64,000 bases of DNA from Nitrospira sp. (GTDB taxonomy: Bacteria > Nitrospirota > Nitrospiria > Nitrospirales > Nitrospiraceae). The translations under genes and the position numbers were made by a program. Numbering within the stretch: position 1 is the stretch's first letter; each line of letters starts with the position of its first letter. The notes under the pieces are model-generated. The model was not told the origin of the DNA. It saw only the letters and a program-made list of their open reading frames with translations, and ran no database searches. The stretch is taken from NCBI GenBank assembly GCA_015709715.1, contig CP054184.1, positions 1,721,001-1,785,000 of the forward strand, given 5' to 3'. This document shows positions 1 to 9,472 of the stretch, piece by piece.

Positions 1-820
1 GAATGTCGCCGTCCATCTGGCCATAGGTCATCACCAGCGACAAGTCTGAATGCTCGTTGAAGGTATATTTGAACTTGCCTAGAAATCGCTGATTCCTCGT
101 GACGGATTGGTCGCGATAACCGCCGTAATCCAAGAACGAATAGTTCGCCATCCAGCTGAACGTGTCGTTCGCCCCGGCGGCCTTCAGACGGTACTTCGAG
201 AAGTCATAGGACCTGAAGACGAGCCGGGGCTCCACATAGCGGTTGTCCTTGCTCCCCTCCTCCAACACATAGTTGATGACGCCTGCCGAGGCGTTGCCGT
301 ACAGGGTCGAGTTAGGTCCGCGCAGCACTTCCACGCGGGCGACGGCGTCCAGATCGATCGGCTCCAACCTGGTCTGCCCGTCGACTTCGGTGAGGGGAAT
401 GCCGTCGATCAGGATGCGCACGCTTCGCACCCCGAATGTGGAGCGGACGCCGCTGCCGCGGATCGAGATGCGCACATCATCAGGCCCGAACCGCCGCTCC
501 GTTTGCACGCCCGGCACGATCCGCAAGGTTTCATCCACCCCGACGGCGGGCCGCCCCTGCAGAATTTGTTTTTGATCGATGACCGACACCGCGCCGGGAA
601 CTTGCGTCAGTTGTTTCGGCGCGCGCGTGGCCGTCACGACCACGGGGTCCATATAGACCAGCGGCGCATCGCGGTCGGCGCTCCGGCGAATTTCCTTATC
701 GTATTCCTCCTGCAAATTCTGACGGGCCGAGCCGGTCGAATCGTCGGCCCACGCGATCCCGACCACCCACGCGAACAGCAGAGCAACCCCGCTGCAGACT
801 CCGATTGAGCGCCTCCGCAT
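1..820 (-). CDS. TonB-dependent receptor, N-terminal part (runs off the left edge)
   Basis: Translating the minus strand from the ATG at 820 gives 273 residues with no stop before the window edge. Residues 1-25 form a signal peptide (basic start, hydrophobic core, cleavage after AWA). A TonB-box-like stretch DPVVVTATR lies near residue 60. A plug domain follows with the family signatures RISIRGSGVRSTFG, ILIDGIPLT and VEVLRGPNSTLYGNASAGVINY, and then the start of the beta-barrel. The product is an outer-membrane active transporter driven by TonB. Its substrate cannot be told from this part. It lies 109 bp downstream of the S9-peptidase-like gene on the same strand and may share its transcript. 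The plug resembles that of the receptor at 7037-9364 (shared RGSGV motif). Confidence 0.9.
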   Translation of the reverse strand, partial: MRRRSIGVCSGVALLFAWVVGIAWADDSTGSARQNLQEEYDKEIRRSADRDAPLVYMDPVVVTATRAPKQLTQVPGAVSVIDQKQILQGRPAVGVDETLRIVPGVQTERRFGPDDVRISIRGSGVRSTFGVRSVRILIDGIPLTEVDGQTRLEPIDLDAVARVEVLRGPNSTLYGNASAGVINYVLEEGSKDNRYVEPRLVFRSYDFSKYRLKAAGANDTFSWMANYSFLDYGGYRDQSVTRNQRFLGKFKYTFNEHSDLSLVMTYGQMDGDI

Positions 821-929
821 CCCTCTCCTCGACTCGAAACGCCGGTTGATGGAAACGGCGCGGAGCGTAGCAAAGCCCGGCGCGGCGCTCTACCGATGGT
901 CGCTCACCGCTGCTACAGATGTGACAGAA

Positions 930-2897
930 TCAATTGAGCTGGGAGGATAGAAAGGATTCGAGTTCGGAGAAGACCTGCAGGCGGTCTTCTTCCCGACTCA
1001 GGTCGTGGTCGGCGAACGGCAGTTCGACGTACCGAGAGGTGGTGACGTGGGCAGCCTTGAGGGATTCGGCCAGCTCGCGACTGTGCTCGACAGGTACGGC
1101 ACGATCCATCGCTCCATGGATCAGCAAAAGGGGTCGGCGCAAGGCCTCGGGATGGGTGATGGGCGAGAGGTCATGCAGGCGATCCCGATCGTGCCACCAA
1201 GATCCGATCCGCGCTTCCACCATCGGTTTCTGGTTCAGGTACCAGCGGCTGTCCGCTGAGAGCTTCCGCAAGTCCGTGATGCCGCCCAGGCTGACCGCGC
1301 AACGGTAGAGATCCGGCGTCTTCACCAGTCCCATCAACGCCGCATAGCCGCCGTAGTCGGAGCCGAGCAGGCAGATCCTATCGGTATCGGCCAGGCCGGC
1401 GTGAATCGCCCACTGGGCCGCATCGCTCAAATCATCCTGCAGTTCCAAGTTCCAGCGCTGGAATCCGGCCCGGAGAAACTGCTCCCCATACCCCTCCGCC
1501 CCACGAAAGCTGACCTGCAACACGGCCCATCCCCGGCTCGCCAGCCATTGGGTCCAATAGTTGAAGGCATCTCGCTCGCGCGAGGCCGAACCTCCATGGG
1601 GGAACAGAATCAGCGGAAGGTGATCGGGCTCCCGGTGCAACGGGATCGTCAGGAGGCCGTGTAATTCTTTCCCGTCACGCGCCGTGAAGGTGACCGGCCG
1701 TGACGCCGGCAGGTCGACCCCTTCCAGGTCCGGATAGGCCTTGCCGAGCAACAGCATCCGTCCGTCCTGTTCGTCATAGATAAAATATTGCGGGGGATGC
1801 GACAGGCCCGCCGACTTCACGATGTGCAGCCGACCGTCGTCGCTGCTGCTATGGATGACGTTGGCCCGGCCGAGAATCGCGCGATCGATCCGCGCCTGCA
1901 GCCGCTGCGCGTCAAAGTCCCAGAACAGGACGCGCAGATCCTCGGCGCTGTACCGCACCCCGATGACCTTGCGACGGCCCGGCGCATAGACGAGTTCGCC
2001 CGCCAAATCGTACTTCGGATCCGACGCCACGAGAATGCGGTCCACCGAGGGGTCGCCGGCAATGTTCACCTTGAAGATCGCCGCCCGTCCTCGGTGCCGA
2101 TCGCGCACGTACAACCAGGTCGGGTCGGCGTCGAACGCGAGGGGTACCAACCCGGTTTCCTGCGCGGCGTCGTATTCGACGAACGTCCGCCAGGTCTTGC
2201 TCTCGGGTGGTTTCACGATCACCCGCACGGTCGTTTCAAATTGACCGACGCCCGCGCGCACCTCCCCCTCCCGATCCGCAATCCACTGCAACACATTGCG
2301 GGGTCCCGGCTTCAGCCCGGGATTCGTCTCTACCAACCGACGTTCGCCGCTGTACACATCCAGCGCATACACATCCGGCGAGTTCGGACGTTCGATGTCG
2401 AGGGCGATCAAGACATGCTTCGCATCACCGGGAATGGTGCCCACGAGGCGATCCTGAAACTGGGGGAGATGTTTCTTGCCGAAAATCGAGGTGAAGGAGG
2501 TCTGCCGGAGGAGATTGCCGTTCTGCTCTGTGCCGTCTCGATTGATCGCCAGAAGCCTGGTCTCCACCCACTCGATCCTGTCACGGCTGTCGGCGAAGGA
2601 CACGGTCACGAGCACCCGTTCGTCATTGATCCAGCGGAAGGAGGTGATGAGAGAGTCCCGATTGTCGGTCGAGACGAGTCGATGGACATCCTGTCCGGTG
2701 ACGGTTTGCGTGCCCAGGTAGGTCTTGCCGTCATGGTTGCGGAGCACCGCCAGATGACGACCCGACGGGGAGATCTGGATGGATTCGATGCGCGGGAGCG
2801 AGGCAAAGGCCGCCGTAGGCGGGAGGCCGCTCGGCTGGTCCGCTTGCGCGGTACCCAACCCTACGACAAGGAACAACAGCACGACGAGTCCATACAT
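930..2897 (-). CDS. S9 (prolyl oligopeptidase) family protein with Asp in place of the catalytic Ser
   Basis: The protein has 655 residues. I start it at the ATG at 2897, because MYGLVVLLFLVVGLGTAQA is a good signal peptide and the upstream in-frame extension looks non-coding. An N-terminal beta-propeller-like region leads into a C-terminal alpha/beta hydrolase domain (about residue 400 to the end), the architecture of acylaminoacyl peptidase and DPP-IV-like enzymes. The nucleophile elbow reads LLGSDYGGYAALMG, where the family normally has GxSYGGYA, so the nucleophile position is Asp514. The other triad members appear intact: Asp598 in HGAMDRAVP and His631 in FADHDLS. Human DPP6 is inactive because of the same Ser-to-Asp change. 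The protein is periplasmic or secreted. It may bind peptides without cleaving them, or use Asp in different chemistry. It sits just upstream of a TonB-dependent receptor. Confidence 0.85.
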   Translation of the reverse strand: MYGLVVLLFLVVGLGTAQADQPSGLPPTAAFASLPRIESIQISPSGRHLAVLRNHDGKTYLGTQTVTGQDVHRLVSTDNRDSLITSFRWINDERVLVTVSFADSRDRIEWVETRLLAINRDGTEQNGNLLRQTSFTSIFGKKHLPQFQDRLVGTIPGDAKHVLIALDIERPNSPDVYALDVYSGERRLVETNPGLKPGPRNVLQWIADREGEVRAGVGQFETTVRVIVKPPESKTWRTFVEYDAAQETGLVPLAFDADPTWLYVRDRHRGRAAIFKVNIAGDPSVDRILVASDPKYDLAGELVYAPGRRKVIGVRYSAEDLRVLFWDFDAQRLQARIDRAILGRANVIHSSSDDGRLHIVKSAGLSHPPQYFIYDEQDGRMLLLGKAYPDLEGVDLPASRPVTFTARDGKELHGLLTIPLHREPDHLPLILFPHGGSASRERDAFNYWTQWLASRGWAVLQVSFRGAEGYGEQFLRAGFQRWNLELQDDLSDAAQWAIHAGLADTDRICLLGSDYGGYAALMGLVKTPDLYRCAVSLGGITDLRKLSADSRWYLNQKPMVEARIGSWWHDRDRLHDLSPITHPEALRRPLLLIHGAMDRAVPVEHSRELAESLKAAHVTTSRYVELPFADHDLSREEDRLQVFSELESFLSSQLN

Positions 2898-3013
2898 GGC
2901 CGGCACGGTGTCTATCCCTGATACCACCAGGACATGCCCATCCGGGTACGCCAATACCAGCCCAGTTATCACATGTTCGTACGGCGGGCGTCCACCCCCT
3001 TGCTTGGCCCGAA

Positions 3014-3067
3014 GGGGCACATGATGCCCCTCCGGGCACAGCAGGCTCCGGCACGATGTCGTGCCGG
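3014..3067 (-). terminator. Tandem hairpins downstream of the TonB-dependent receptor gene
   Basis: Directly after the receptor stop codon at 3075 there are two inverted repeats. CCGGCACGA at 3048-3056 pairs perfectly with TCGTGCCGG at 3059-3067. GGGGCA at 3014-3019 pairs with TGCCCC at 3025-3030. Neither is followed by a clear T-run on the minus strand. They may terminate transcription weakly or stabilise the 3' end. They separate the receptor operon from the S9-peptidase-like gene. Confidence 0.45.
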
Positions 3068-3074
3068 CTCTCGA

Positions 3075-5333
3075 TTAGAACTTATACTCCACGCCCGCAA
3101 ACCCGCTGATCCCCAGAGCCGGATTGGCATAACGGTTGAGCGAATCGTTCACCACGACCGCACCGGCATAGGTCTTGTCGGTGAGGTTGCGCCCCTCGGC
3201 GAAGAGGATCCAGTGGTCGTTGATGTTATAACCGGACCGCAGGTTGACGACGAAATAGGACGGGTTCTTCACCGTGTTCTGGTAGTCGACGTAGAAACCC
3301 GACAGCGACCATTCAAAATTCGGCGCGATCCACCAGCCGGCCGGATGGTCGTAACGCAGTTCCAGGCTCATGCTGTGTTCCGGCGCCCCGGCGACCGTAT
3401 TGCCGTCCTTCGCGATCAGGACGTTCGGGCCCACCGCGCCGCCCGCGCGCACGTCGTCGGTGAATTTGAAGCGCGACCAGGTATAGGCCACACGGGTTTG
3501 CAGGCTGTCTTCCCGCCCTGCGCCGCCCTGCGCGAAGAGGCCCTTCTTCAGGGCCATGGCGCCGCCGGCCTCGACACCGGTATGCCGCGTACCATTCGCG
3601 TTTTGGAACGTGCTCTGGTTGTTGATGACGGAGGCCAAGATCTCCTTCTGCATTTCCAGGTTATAGACCGTCAGGTCCCAGCTATAGCGCCGATCGGCTG
3701 AGGTGCCCCGGTGTCCCAACTCCACCTGCCAGGCGCGCTGCGCATCAAGGTTGAGAAATCCCGTATTCGGCGTGCCGTTCGCATTGACCGAGGAGAGCAG
3801 CTCGAGGTTGAGCGGCGCCTCGTAGGCCCGGCTGGCGTTGAAATAGAGTTGCGAGGTCGGTGTCGTGCGGTAGACGAACCCGATCTTGGGACTGATCGCA
3901 TCGAAATGTTGCAGCGGTCGATTCGTGCCGGTCGGTGAGGACGGCGTATTGGGGTTGAACGGACTCCCGGCCGGCCCGAAGTTGTCGACCGTCGCCTGGC
4001 GGCCGGTGTAATCCCACCGCCCGCCGATCACGATCGTGAAGTCTTTGGTGGCATCGAAGGCATCTTCCGCATACATGCCGAAGTACGTCGTCTTGGCCGT
4101 GTAGTTCTGCGTCATCGCGCCGATGTTGCCGTTGATGTTCACGAATCGCTGCTGCCGTTGATTCCCATATCGCGGTTGGAAACCCATGACGAACGAGTTG
4201 TTCTTGCCGAACAGCGGATTCGTGTTCACGTAGCGGAATTCTCCGCCGACGTTGTTGTTTTCCTGCCGGATGGTCTGGAAGATCGGATGGTCCACGTACT
4301 GATTCGAGAAGTAGGGAATGATTTCGAAGTATTGATTGGGCGCGAACTCGTTGTGATAGGCGATGCCGATCCGCTGGAGGTTGTAGTAACGCCCGTAATT
4401 ACAGGTCTGATTGTTCAGGTTACAGGCGAAGAAGGGCGGGGTGCCCGCCGGGCTCTGTCCGCCTGCCTGCTGCCGGTTGAAAAACAGCTGCTGGGTGGTG
4501 AGGGAGCCCGGAATCCGCTCCGCCACGTTCGCCTGCAGAAAGTAGGCGCGGATTTCCTGATGGTTACCGAGTTGGATGCCGATGTTCGCGTTCACCCGCT
4601 CGCGCGCCTGCTGACTGTTGTCCTGAAAGCCGTCCTGCCGGTTGCCGGACACGCTGATGTAGTAATCCATGGTCGCGCTCATGTTGCCGACCTTGAAAGG
4701 TTGGGTCACCTTGCCGCTCGACACCTGGCCGCTCACCATGCCGAAGCTGCCGGCCAACATGCGCATCTGCAATGTCGAGGCGTTGTACCCGGTGCGAGGC
4801 ACAAGGTTGATGGCGCCGCCGATGCTGTTCGCGCCGTAACGCAGAGCGTTGGCGCCCTTGTAGATTTCGATCCGCTCATAGGCCAGCAGATCGATGGACT
4901 CGAAATCCGAAAACCCATCCGCATCGCCGAAGAAGATGCCGTTGATCAGGATGTTGATGCCGCGATGGTGAAAGTTGTTGCGCAGCGACGTGCCTCGGAT
5001 TTGGAACTGGCCTTCGTCGGCCCCGAAGCGCGATTGGAACCGAACGCCCGGCGCGAATTGCAACACATCCTGCAGGTTGACCGCCCGTGACTCCGTGATC
5101 TGCTTTTCCTCGATCAGGATATTGCTGCCGGGACGGCGGGCGAATTCCCGCTTCACGTCCTCGACGTTCTCGATCCGTTTTCCGCTCACCTCCACCGGTT
5201 CGACCGCGATGACCGGCACGTCCTGCTCCAACGGCTTCTCGGCCGCCCACGACGCACCAGGCAGCGCTCCCACCAACAACAGGGCTGCCAGGCAGCCGAC
5301 TCCCGCCGCGCCTCGATAATGTCCCCGCCTCAT
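3075..5333 (-). CDS. TonB-dependent receptor (siderophore/metal-type outer-membrane transporter)
   Basis: The protein has 752 residues. I chose the ATG at 5333 because it follows an AGGAAGGAG ribosome site and begins a signal peptide ending ASWAA; the longer upstream frame is arginine-rich and looks non-coding. Next come a TonB-box region (VIAVEPVEVSGKR) and a plug domain with FQIRGTSLRNNFHHRG, ILINGIFFGDADG and IEIYKGANALRYGANSIGGAINLV. The long barrel ends in an aromatic outer-membrane signature, GFAGVEYKF. It should move a large or scarce ligand across the outer membrane using TonB energy. It is the last gene after the HTH protein and lipoprotein amidohydrolase (71 bp gap), so ligand import and hydrolysis may be linked. 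Ligand unknown. Confidence 0.9.
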   Translation of the reverse strand: MRRGHYRGAAGVGCLAALLLVGALPGASWAAEKPLEQDVPVIAVEPVEVSGKRIENVEDVKREFARRPGSNILIEEKQITESRAVNLQDVLQFAPGVRFQSRFGADEGQFQIRGTSLRNNFHHRGINILINGIFFGDADGFSDFESIDLLAYERIEIYKGANALRYGANSIGGAINLVPRTGYNASTLQMRMLAGSFGMVSGQVSSGKVTQPFKVGNMSATMDYYISVSGNRQDGFQDNSQQARERVNANIGIQLGNHQEIRAYFLQANVAERIPGSLTTQQLFFNRQQAGGQSPAGTPPFFACNLNNQTCNYGRYYNLQRIGIAYHNEFAPNQYFEIIPYFSNQYVDHPIFQTIRQENNNVGGEFRYVNTNPLFGKNNSFVMGFQPRYGNQRQQRFVNINGNIGAMTQNYTAKTTYFGMYAEDAFDATKDFTIVIGGRWDYTGRQATVDNFGPAGSPFNPNTPSSPTGTNRPLQHFDAISPKIGFVYRTTPTSQLYFNASRAYEAPLNLELLSSVNANGTPNTGFLNLDAQRAWQVELGHRGTSADRRYSWDLTVYNLEMQKEILASVINNQSTFQNANGTRHTGVEAGGAMALKKGLFAQGGAGREDSLQTRVAYTWSRFKFTDDVRAGGAVGPNVLIAKDGNTVAGAPEHSMSLELRYDHPAGWWIAPNFEWSLSGFYVDYQNTVKNPSYFVVNLRSGYNINDHWILFAEGRNLTDKTYAGAVVVNDSLNRYANPALGISGFAGVEYKF

Positions 5334-5404
5334 TTCCGCACTCCTTCCTCTGTCCAGACCGTATAAATGAATGACTGCCGCGATGCCGGTTGAGGACATC
5401 GCGC

Positions 5405-6778
5405 CTACTGCGCCCGATGACCGTCCACGACGACCCCTTGCTTGAACCTGATCCGAATGTTCTGCACCTGGGAAAAATCTTCGACCGGATCCCCCCCTAA
5501 CCCCAGGAAGCTCGCTTCGTAGCCTTCTTCGAATCGCCCGATCGCCCGGCCGGGAAAGATGGCCGCCGGTGTCGCCTCGCACCAGAGTTTCACCAACGTA
5601 AGGTTGTCGAACAGATCGAGCGAATGAAGGTGGAGCGCCTCCGCCAACGGCGTGTCGGCATGGTCGCTGCCGATCGCCAGGGACACGCCCGCCTGGTGGA
5701 GCAACCGAAGGTTGTCCTTGAGCACCTGCGTGACAAACTCCTCCAGAACCGGTCGTCCATGCCCCCCCTGCGCCGCCTGGTGACCATAGGCATGGTGCGC
5801 CGCGGCTCCCGGCATGGCACGGCCGGCAACGGTCGTGGTGACCACGCGTACCTTCCGTTCCGCCGCCGCACGCGCATCCGCCTCTGTCAACCGAACGCGG
5901 TCCACATCGGCCGCCTGCTCGACCAACCAGCCCGGTACATGCGCGACTTCATCCACGCCCGCCCGAATCGCGTGACGAAAGTCGGCCGCAGTTTCCACAT
6001 GGGCCGTCACCTGTAGCCCCATCGCATGGGCCTTGGCCACGATGGCGGGGATCAACCTCGGATCGAGGCCGGTACGCCCCGTGCCCGGTGTGCGAGCGTG
6101 CGCCTCCCCATCCGAATGGACGAGGTAGACCTTCAGAAAATCCGGCCGCCCGCTCGTCACCGATGCCCACTTCTCCTCCACGTCGTGTTCGCTCTCGATC
6201 ACGACGTAGGCTCGATTCTCGAACCACCCGCGCGGGAGCGGACCCACAGCCGGCTCATAACGGCTCGTGCGCAACACATCTTCGTACAGAAGGATCGGGT
6301 GACCGCCGCGTCCGGTGAGGCCCGCGTGGGCAAACACCACGTCCGGGCTCGCCATCCCCTTCAGCACCTCCCGGCTGACCAGCGCATACTCCCGCACGTT
6401 GTTCGGAATCTTCACGTAGAACACTCCGTCATGCAGGTATCGGTCGGCTACCGGCGCGAGATTCCAGCTTCCCTCGATGTTATGGTTGTGGGCTTCGCCG
6501 AACGGCGGCACGATGAACAACCGTGACAGGTCGATGACCTCCAGTCGGCCCTGCGGCGGATTGCGCGTGAGGCGACCCGCGACCGAGTACCAGGTGGCGG
6601 GCTCAAACCCCGTGCCGTTAAACCATCGACCGTTGACCAACGCATACTGCCTGGCCGCAGGCTGTGTCGCAGCCTGGGCCGCAGCAGGCGGCGCCACCCC
6701 GGAAGGAGTCGCGCAGCCGGCCAAGAGGACGAGGAGGCCGGCAAAGACGAGCGGCCATCGCCTACACACACCCTGCAT
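5405..6778 (-). CDS. Amidohydrolase-superfamily lipoprotein
   Basis: The protein has 457 residues. The start at 6778 gives MQGVCRRWPLVFAGLLVLLAGC, a signal peptide with a lipobox (LLAGC), so the mature protein should be lipid-anchored. The metal-ligand set of amidohydrolases is visible in order: HNH in FGEAHNHNIEG, Lys in PDFLKVYL (usually carboxylated), His in VTAHVET, His in EVAHVPG and Asp in GSDHADTP. All needed ligands are present, so it should be an active metal-dependent hydrolase of imidazolonepropionase/dipeptidase type. Its substrate is unknown. It starts 2 bp after the stop of the small HTH gene and is followed by a TonB-dependent receptor, which suggests a periplasmic step on an imported compound. 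Confidence 0.85.
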   Translation of the reverse strand: MQGVCRRWPLVFAGLLVLLAGCATPSGVAPPAAAQAATQPAARQYALVNGRWFNGTGFEPATWYSVAGRLTRNPPQGRLEVIDLSRLFIVPPFGEAHNHNIEGSWNLAPVADRYLHDGVFYVKIPNNVREYALVSREVLKGMASPDVVFAHAGLTGRGGHPILLYEDVLRTSRYEPAVGPLPRGWFENRAYVVIESEHDVEEKWASVTSGRPDFLKVYLVHSDGEAHARTPGTGRTGLDPRLIPAIVAKAHAMGLQVTAHVETAADFRHAIRAGVDEVAHVPGWLVEQAADVDRVRLTEADARAAAERKVRVVTTTVAGRAMPGAAAHHAYGHQAAQGGHGRPVLEEFVTQVLKDNLRLLHQAGVSLAIGSDHADTPLAEALHLHSLDLFDNLTLVKLWCEATPAAIFPGRAIGRFEEGYEASFLGLGGDPVEDFSQVQNIRIRFKQGVVVDGHRAQ

Positions 6779-6780
6779 GT

Positions 6781-6975
6781 TCACACCGTCAGTTTGAGTT
6801 CTTGTGTCTTGTTGTTCTGCACCAAGCGGTCGAGCGAGGCACGAAACACCCGCAGGCTCCCACGCCCGATCTTCGTGCCTTCCAGCCGACCCTCCTCGAC
6901 CCAGCGATAGATCGTCCATCGGCTGACCGCCAAGGCATCCGCCGCTTCTCCGACCCGCAAGAGTTGTTTCGTCAT
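6781..6975 (-). CDS. Small excisionase-type helix-turn-helix protein
   Basis: The protein has 64 residues. The start at 6975 is supported by a strong AAGGAGGT ribosome site just upstream. The sequence LLRVGEAADALAVSRWTIYRWVEEGRLEGTKIGRGSLRVF is the classic MerR-like/excisionase (HTH_17) fold: an N-terminal HTH that chooses a site and a wing with RGSLRV. It should bind DNA. It has no ligand-binding domain. No phage or integrase genes are nearby. Its 2-bp spacing to the amidohydrolase gene suggests it regulates this operon, though that is inference. Confidence 0.8.
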   Translation of the reverse strand: MTKQLLRVGEAADALAVSRWTIYRWVEEGRLEGTKIGRGSLRVFRASLDRLVQNNKTQELKLTV

Positions 6976-7036
6976 GGCGACCTCCTTCTCGAATAGGGGC
7001 ACGGGAGCACCGGCCTGGGCCCCTCGTGCCGCAGAG

Positions 7037-9364
7037 CTAAAAGAGTCCCAACGTCACGCCCGCATACACCGCCCGTCCGTAGCCCGCGAAGAACAGGGTT
7101 TTGTTCGCATCCGCGGTGCTGTCCGCCACCACGTTGCCGGACGCCGCGTACTTCTTGTCGGCGATGTTGTCCACCTCCGCGAAGAACTTCGCGAACCGCA
7201 CCCATTTGTTGTTCGGAAACTCAAAATTCTTGTGGACGTTCAGGTTGACGATCCAATAGGCGGGAATGCCTACGGTGTTGTTGTTGTTCAGGAAATAGCT
7301 GTTCATGTAGTTGGCTTCGACCCAGCCGCCCCAGCCGGTTCCTCGATGGTCGTACTCTTCCTTGAAATTGAGGACGTCGGTCGGCACGTTCGGCACAAAT
7401 TTGCCGTCCCGCACGAAGGCGGTCGGCACGCCGCCCACAAGAAACCTGTCGCTGAAATTGATATAGCGGGCGTCGATGTGGGTGTAGGCGCCCGACAGCC
7501 GCAGGCCGTCCAGAGGCCGCCAGTCGTAGAACAACTCGATGCCGCGGTATTGGGAAGAATCAGCATTGATCGACGCGGTGCCGCCCGTGGTCGAGACGAC
7601 CTGAGTGATGATTTCATCCTTCACGAAGGTCACAAACCCCACCAATTGAACCAGGAAGGTCTTGTGCAGCCGTGACTCCGTGCTCAACTCCACATTCAAA
7701 TTCTTCTGCGGTTTTAAATCGAAGTTCGCGCCGGCCAACCCGGTGAAGGGGTTGGTCAACAGATTGCCGAAACCCGGGATCGCGTAGCCGGTCGACGCCC
7801 TCGCCCAGTGGCGATACCCTTCCGCCGGCTTCCACGTGATCGACATTTCCGGCGCCCAGTTGCTGAAGCTCCGGTCCGCGTTGGCGCGACCGCTCACGGC
7901 GCCGCCCGTATAGCTGATCGTCTGCACACTCACCTGCGACTGCTCGAAACCCAGCCCTGCGGCCAACGTCCACTTCGGGATGAATTCCAATTCTTCCCGA
8001 ATGCGTCCGCCGATATTGCGGATCGTGCCCCGGCTGTTCTGCGCCAGCGTGCCGCGAGTGCCGAAGAAGTCCTGCAGGTTGTTGAATGTCTGCCCTTCCT
8101 GCTCCATCTGGTTGACGAAGAACCCGACGTAACTGCGCAACGGCATGTCGAAGATCCGACCGTCGTGACGCAGGTCGGTGTAGTGCTTGTAGTTCGGATT
8201 GATGTTGTCCGAGATCTGCGTGAAGGTCTGATTGATGTCCTTCACGTCGTAATCGGCTTCCATCGTCAAGACGGTGTTGGCGTCGAGCTGGCGCTCGTAC
8301 ATACCGCCGATGATGTTCCGACGATCCAATCGTCGTTGCGCCAACAACACGGCATTGGTCGCGTTGCTGATGCCGCCGGCCTGCCGGTGGTCGGCGTTGA
8401 ACTGATTGATCGTCAGCCTGGTCGGCACACGCGCGTCCAACCAGTTCGTGATGGCCTTGAAGTAGAGGTTCTGTTTGTCGTCGACCTTCACACGAAAATT
8501 GAAGTTCAGCGTTTGCGTGCTGTAGTCGCTATGCCGAATGAAACCGTCTTCGATGACGTTGCTCGCGAAGAGGGACACGTCCACGTTGGTGTACTGCTTG
8601 CCGACGGCAAATCCGTATTTCTGGTAGCCGAACGATCCGCCGCTGAAGAAGGCTTCCATGCCGTTGATGTCCACCCCGCGCTTGGTGCGGAAATGCACCA
8701 TGCCGCCGAGCGCGTAATTGTCGTACAGCGAGGACGAGGCCCCGCGCATCACTTCGACACTGCGCATGAACCAAGGATCGTGGATGTCCAGGCGCGACAG
8801 ACCGTCCGACTGCGTCTGGATGAACCCGTCCTCGTACATTTTGATTTCCCGCACCGCGAAGGTCGTCTTCACGCCGGATCCGCGAATGGAGATGCTGAAG
8901 TCGCGCGGGCCGTTGGCTTGGCGCAAGACCACGCCGGGCAAGGATTCCATCGATTCCTTGAGGGTCCTGGTGGGCTGGGAATCCGTTTCCGACTGCTCGG
9001 TCGCCGAGAGCGTGATGCCCTCCGGCCGCCGCTGCACCCGGCTGCTGACGATGCTCACGTCGGCCAACTCATACTGGGGAATCGCCTCCGGCGATGATTC
9101 CTCGGCAGCCCCCGTCGTCTCCTGCACCACGGACGGTTGGACCGGCGCCGCGGTGGCTCCCGCAGCCGGCTGCTGGAGTTCTTCCAGTTCATGCAGGATC
9201 TTCTGCATCTGTTCCCTGAGTTCCTGTTCGCGCGCCCCCTTGTCCACGACCGATCCCGACGCCCCCTCCTGCGCGAGGGCCGGCGGCGCGACGGCCTGTG
9301 CGCCTAAGACCACGAGGGCGATAACCACGAATGATGTAGTGAATGAATACCGAGCACCGCACAT
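7037..9364 (-). CDS. TonB-dependent receptor with N-terminal coiled coil
   Basis: The protein has 775 residues. The ATG at 9364 follows a CAGGAGG site and starts a signal peptide ending PPALAQ. The mature N-terminus has a short charged coiled coil (EQELREQMQKILHELEELQQ) before the TonB-box/plug region. The plug shows ISIRGSGVKTTFAVREIKMYEDG and VEVMRGASSSLYDNYALGGMVHF. The barrel ends with a phenylalanine, as outer-membrane beta-barrels do (AGVTLGLF). It is the last gene of the run that includes TonB, TlpA and two BNR-repeat proteins, and is probably the uptake pore of that system. The coiled coil is unusual for a receptor and may contact periplasmic partners. Substrate unknown. Confidence 0.9.
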   Translation of the reverse strand: MCGARYSFTTSFVVIALVVLGAQAVAPPALAQEGASGSVVDKGAREQELREQMQKILHELEELQQPAAGATAAPVQPSVVQETTGAAEESSPEAIPQYELADVSIVSSRVQRRPEGITLSATEQSETDSQPTRTLKESMESLPGVVLRQANGPRDFSISIRGSGVKTTFAVREIKMYEDGFIQTQSDGLSRLDIHDPWFMRSVEVMRGASSSLYDNYALGGMVHFRTKRGVDINGMEAFFSGGSFGYQKYGFAVGKQYTNVDVSLFASNVIEDGFIRHSDYSTQTLNFNFRVKVDDKQNLYFKAITNWLDARVPTRLTINQFNADHRQAGGISNATNAVLLAQRRLDRRNIIGGMYERQLDANTVLTMEADYDVKDINQTFTQISDNINPNYKHYTDLRHDGRIFDMPLRSYVGFFVNQMEQEGQTFNNLQDFFGTRGTLAQNSRGTIRNIGGRIREELEFIPKWTLAAGLGFEQSQVSVQTISYTGGAVSGRANADRSFSNWAPEMSITWKPAEGYRHWARASTGYAIPGFGNLLTNPFTGLAGANFDLKPQKNLNVELSTESRLHKTFLVQLVGFVTFVKDEIITQVVSTTGGTASINADSSQYRGIELFYDWRPLDGLRLSGAYTHIDARYINFSDRFLVGGVPTAFVRDGKFVPNVPTDVLNFKEEYDHRGTGWGGWVEANYMNSYFLNNNNTVGIPAYWIVNLNVHKNFEFPNNKWVRFAKFFAEVDNIADKKYAASGNVVADSTADANKTLFFAGYGRAVYAGVTLGLF

Positions 9365-9472
9365 ACCAAACCTCCTGACAGCACGACACACACGGCAGTG
9401 GAGACACACCCCTCCCGCCCCTGCCCGATGGGACAAGAAGAGGGCTAGCCCGACTAGCGATAATGGATGGAC

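Noticed and set aside
1788-2921. 377-codon plus-strand frame opposite the S9-peptidase-like gene
   Set aside because: The minus-strand protein has clear family motifs; the plus frame is His/Arg/Pro-rich without any motif, as expected of the antisense frame in GC-rich genes.
7808-9097. 429-codon plus-strand frame opposite the TonB-dependent receptor
   Set aside because: Antisense shadow of a well-supported receptor gene.
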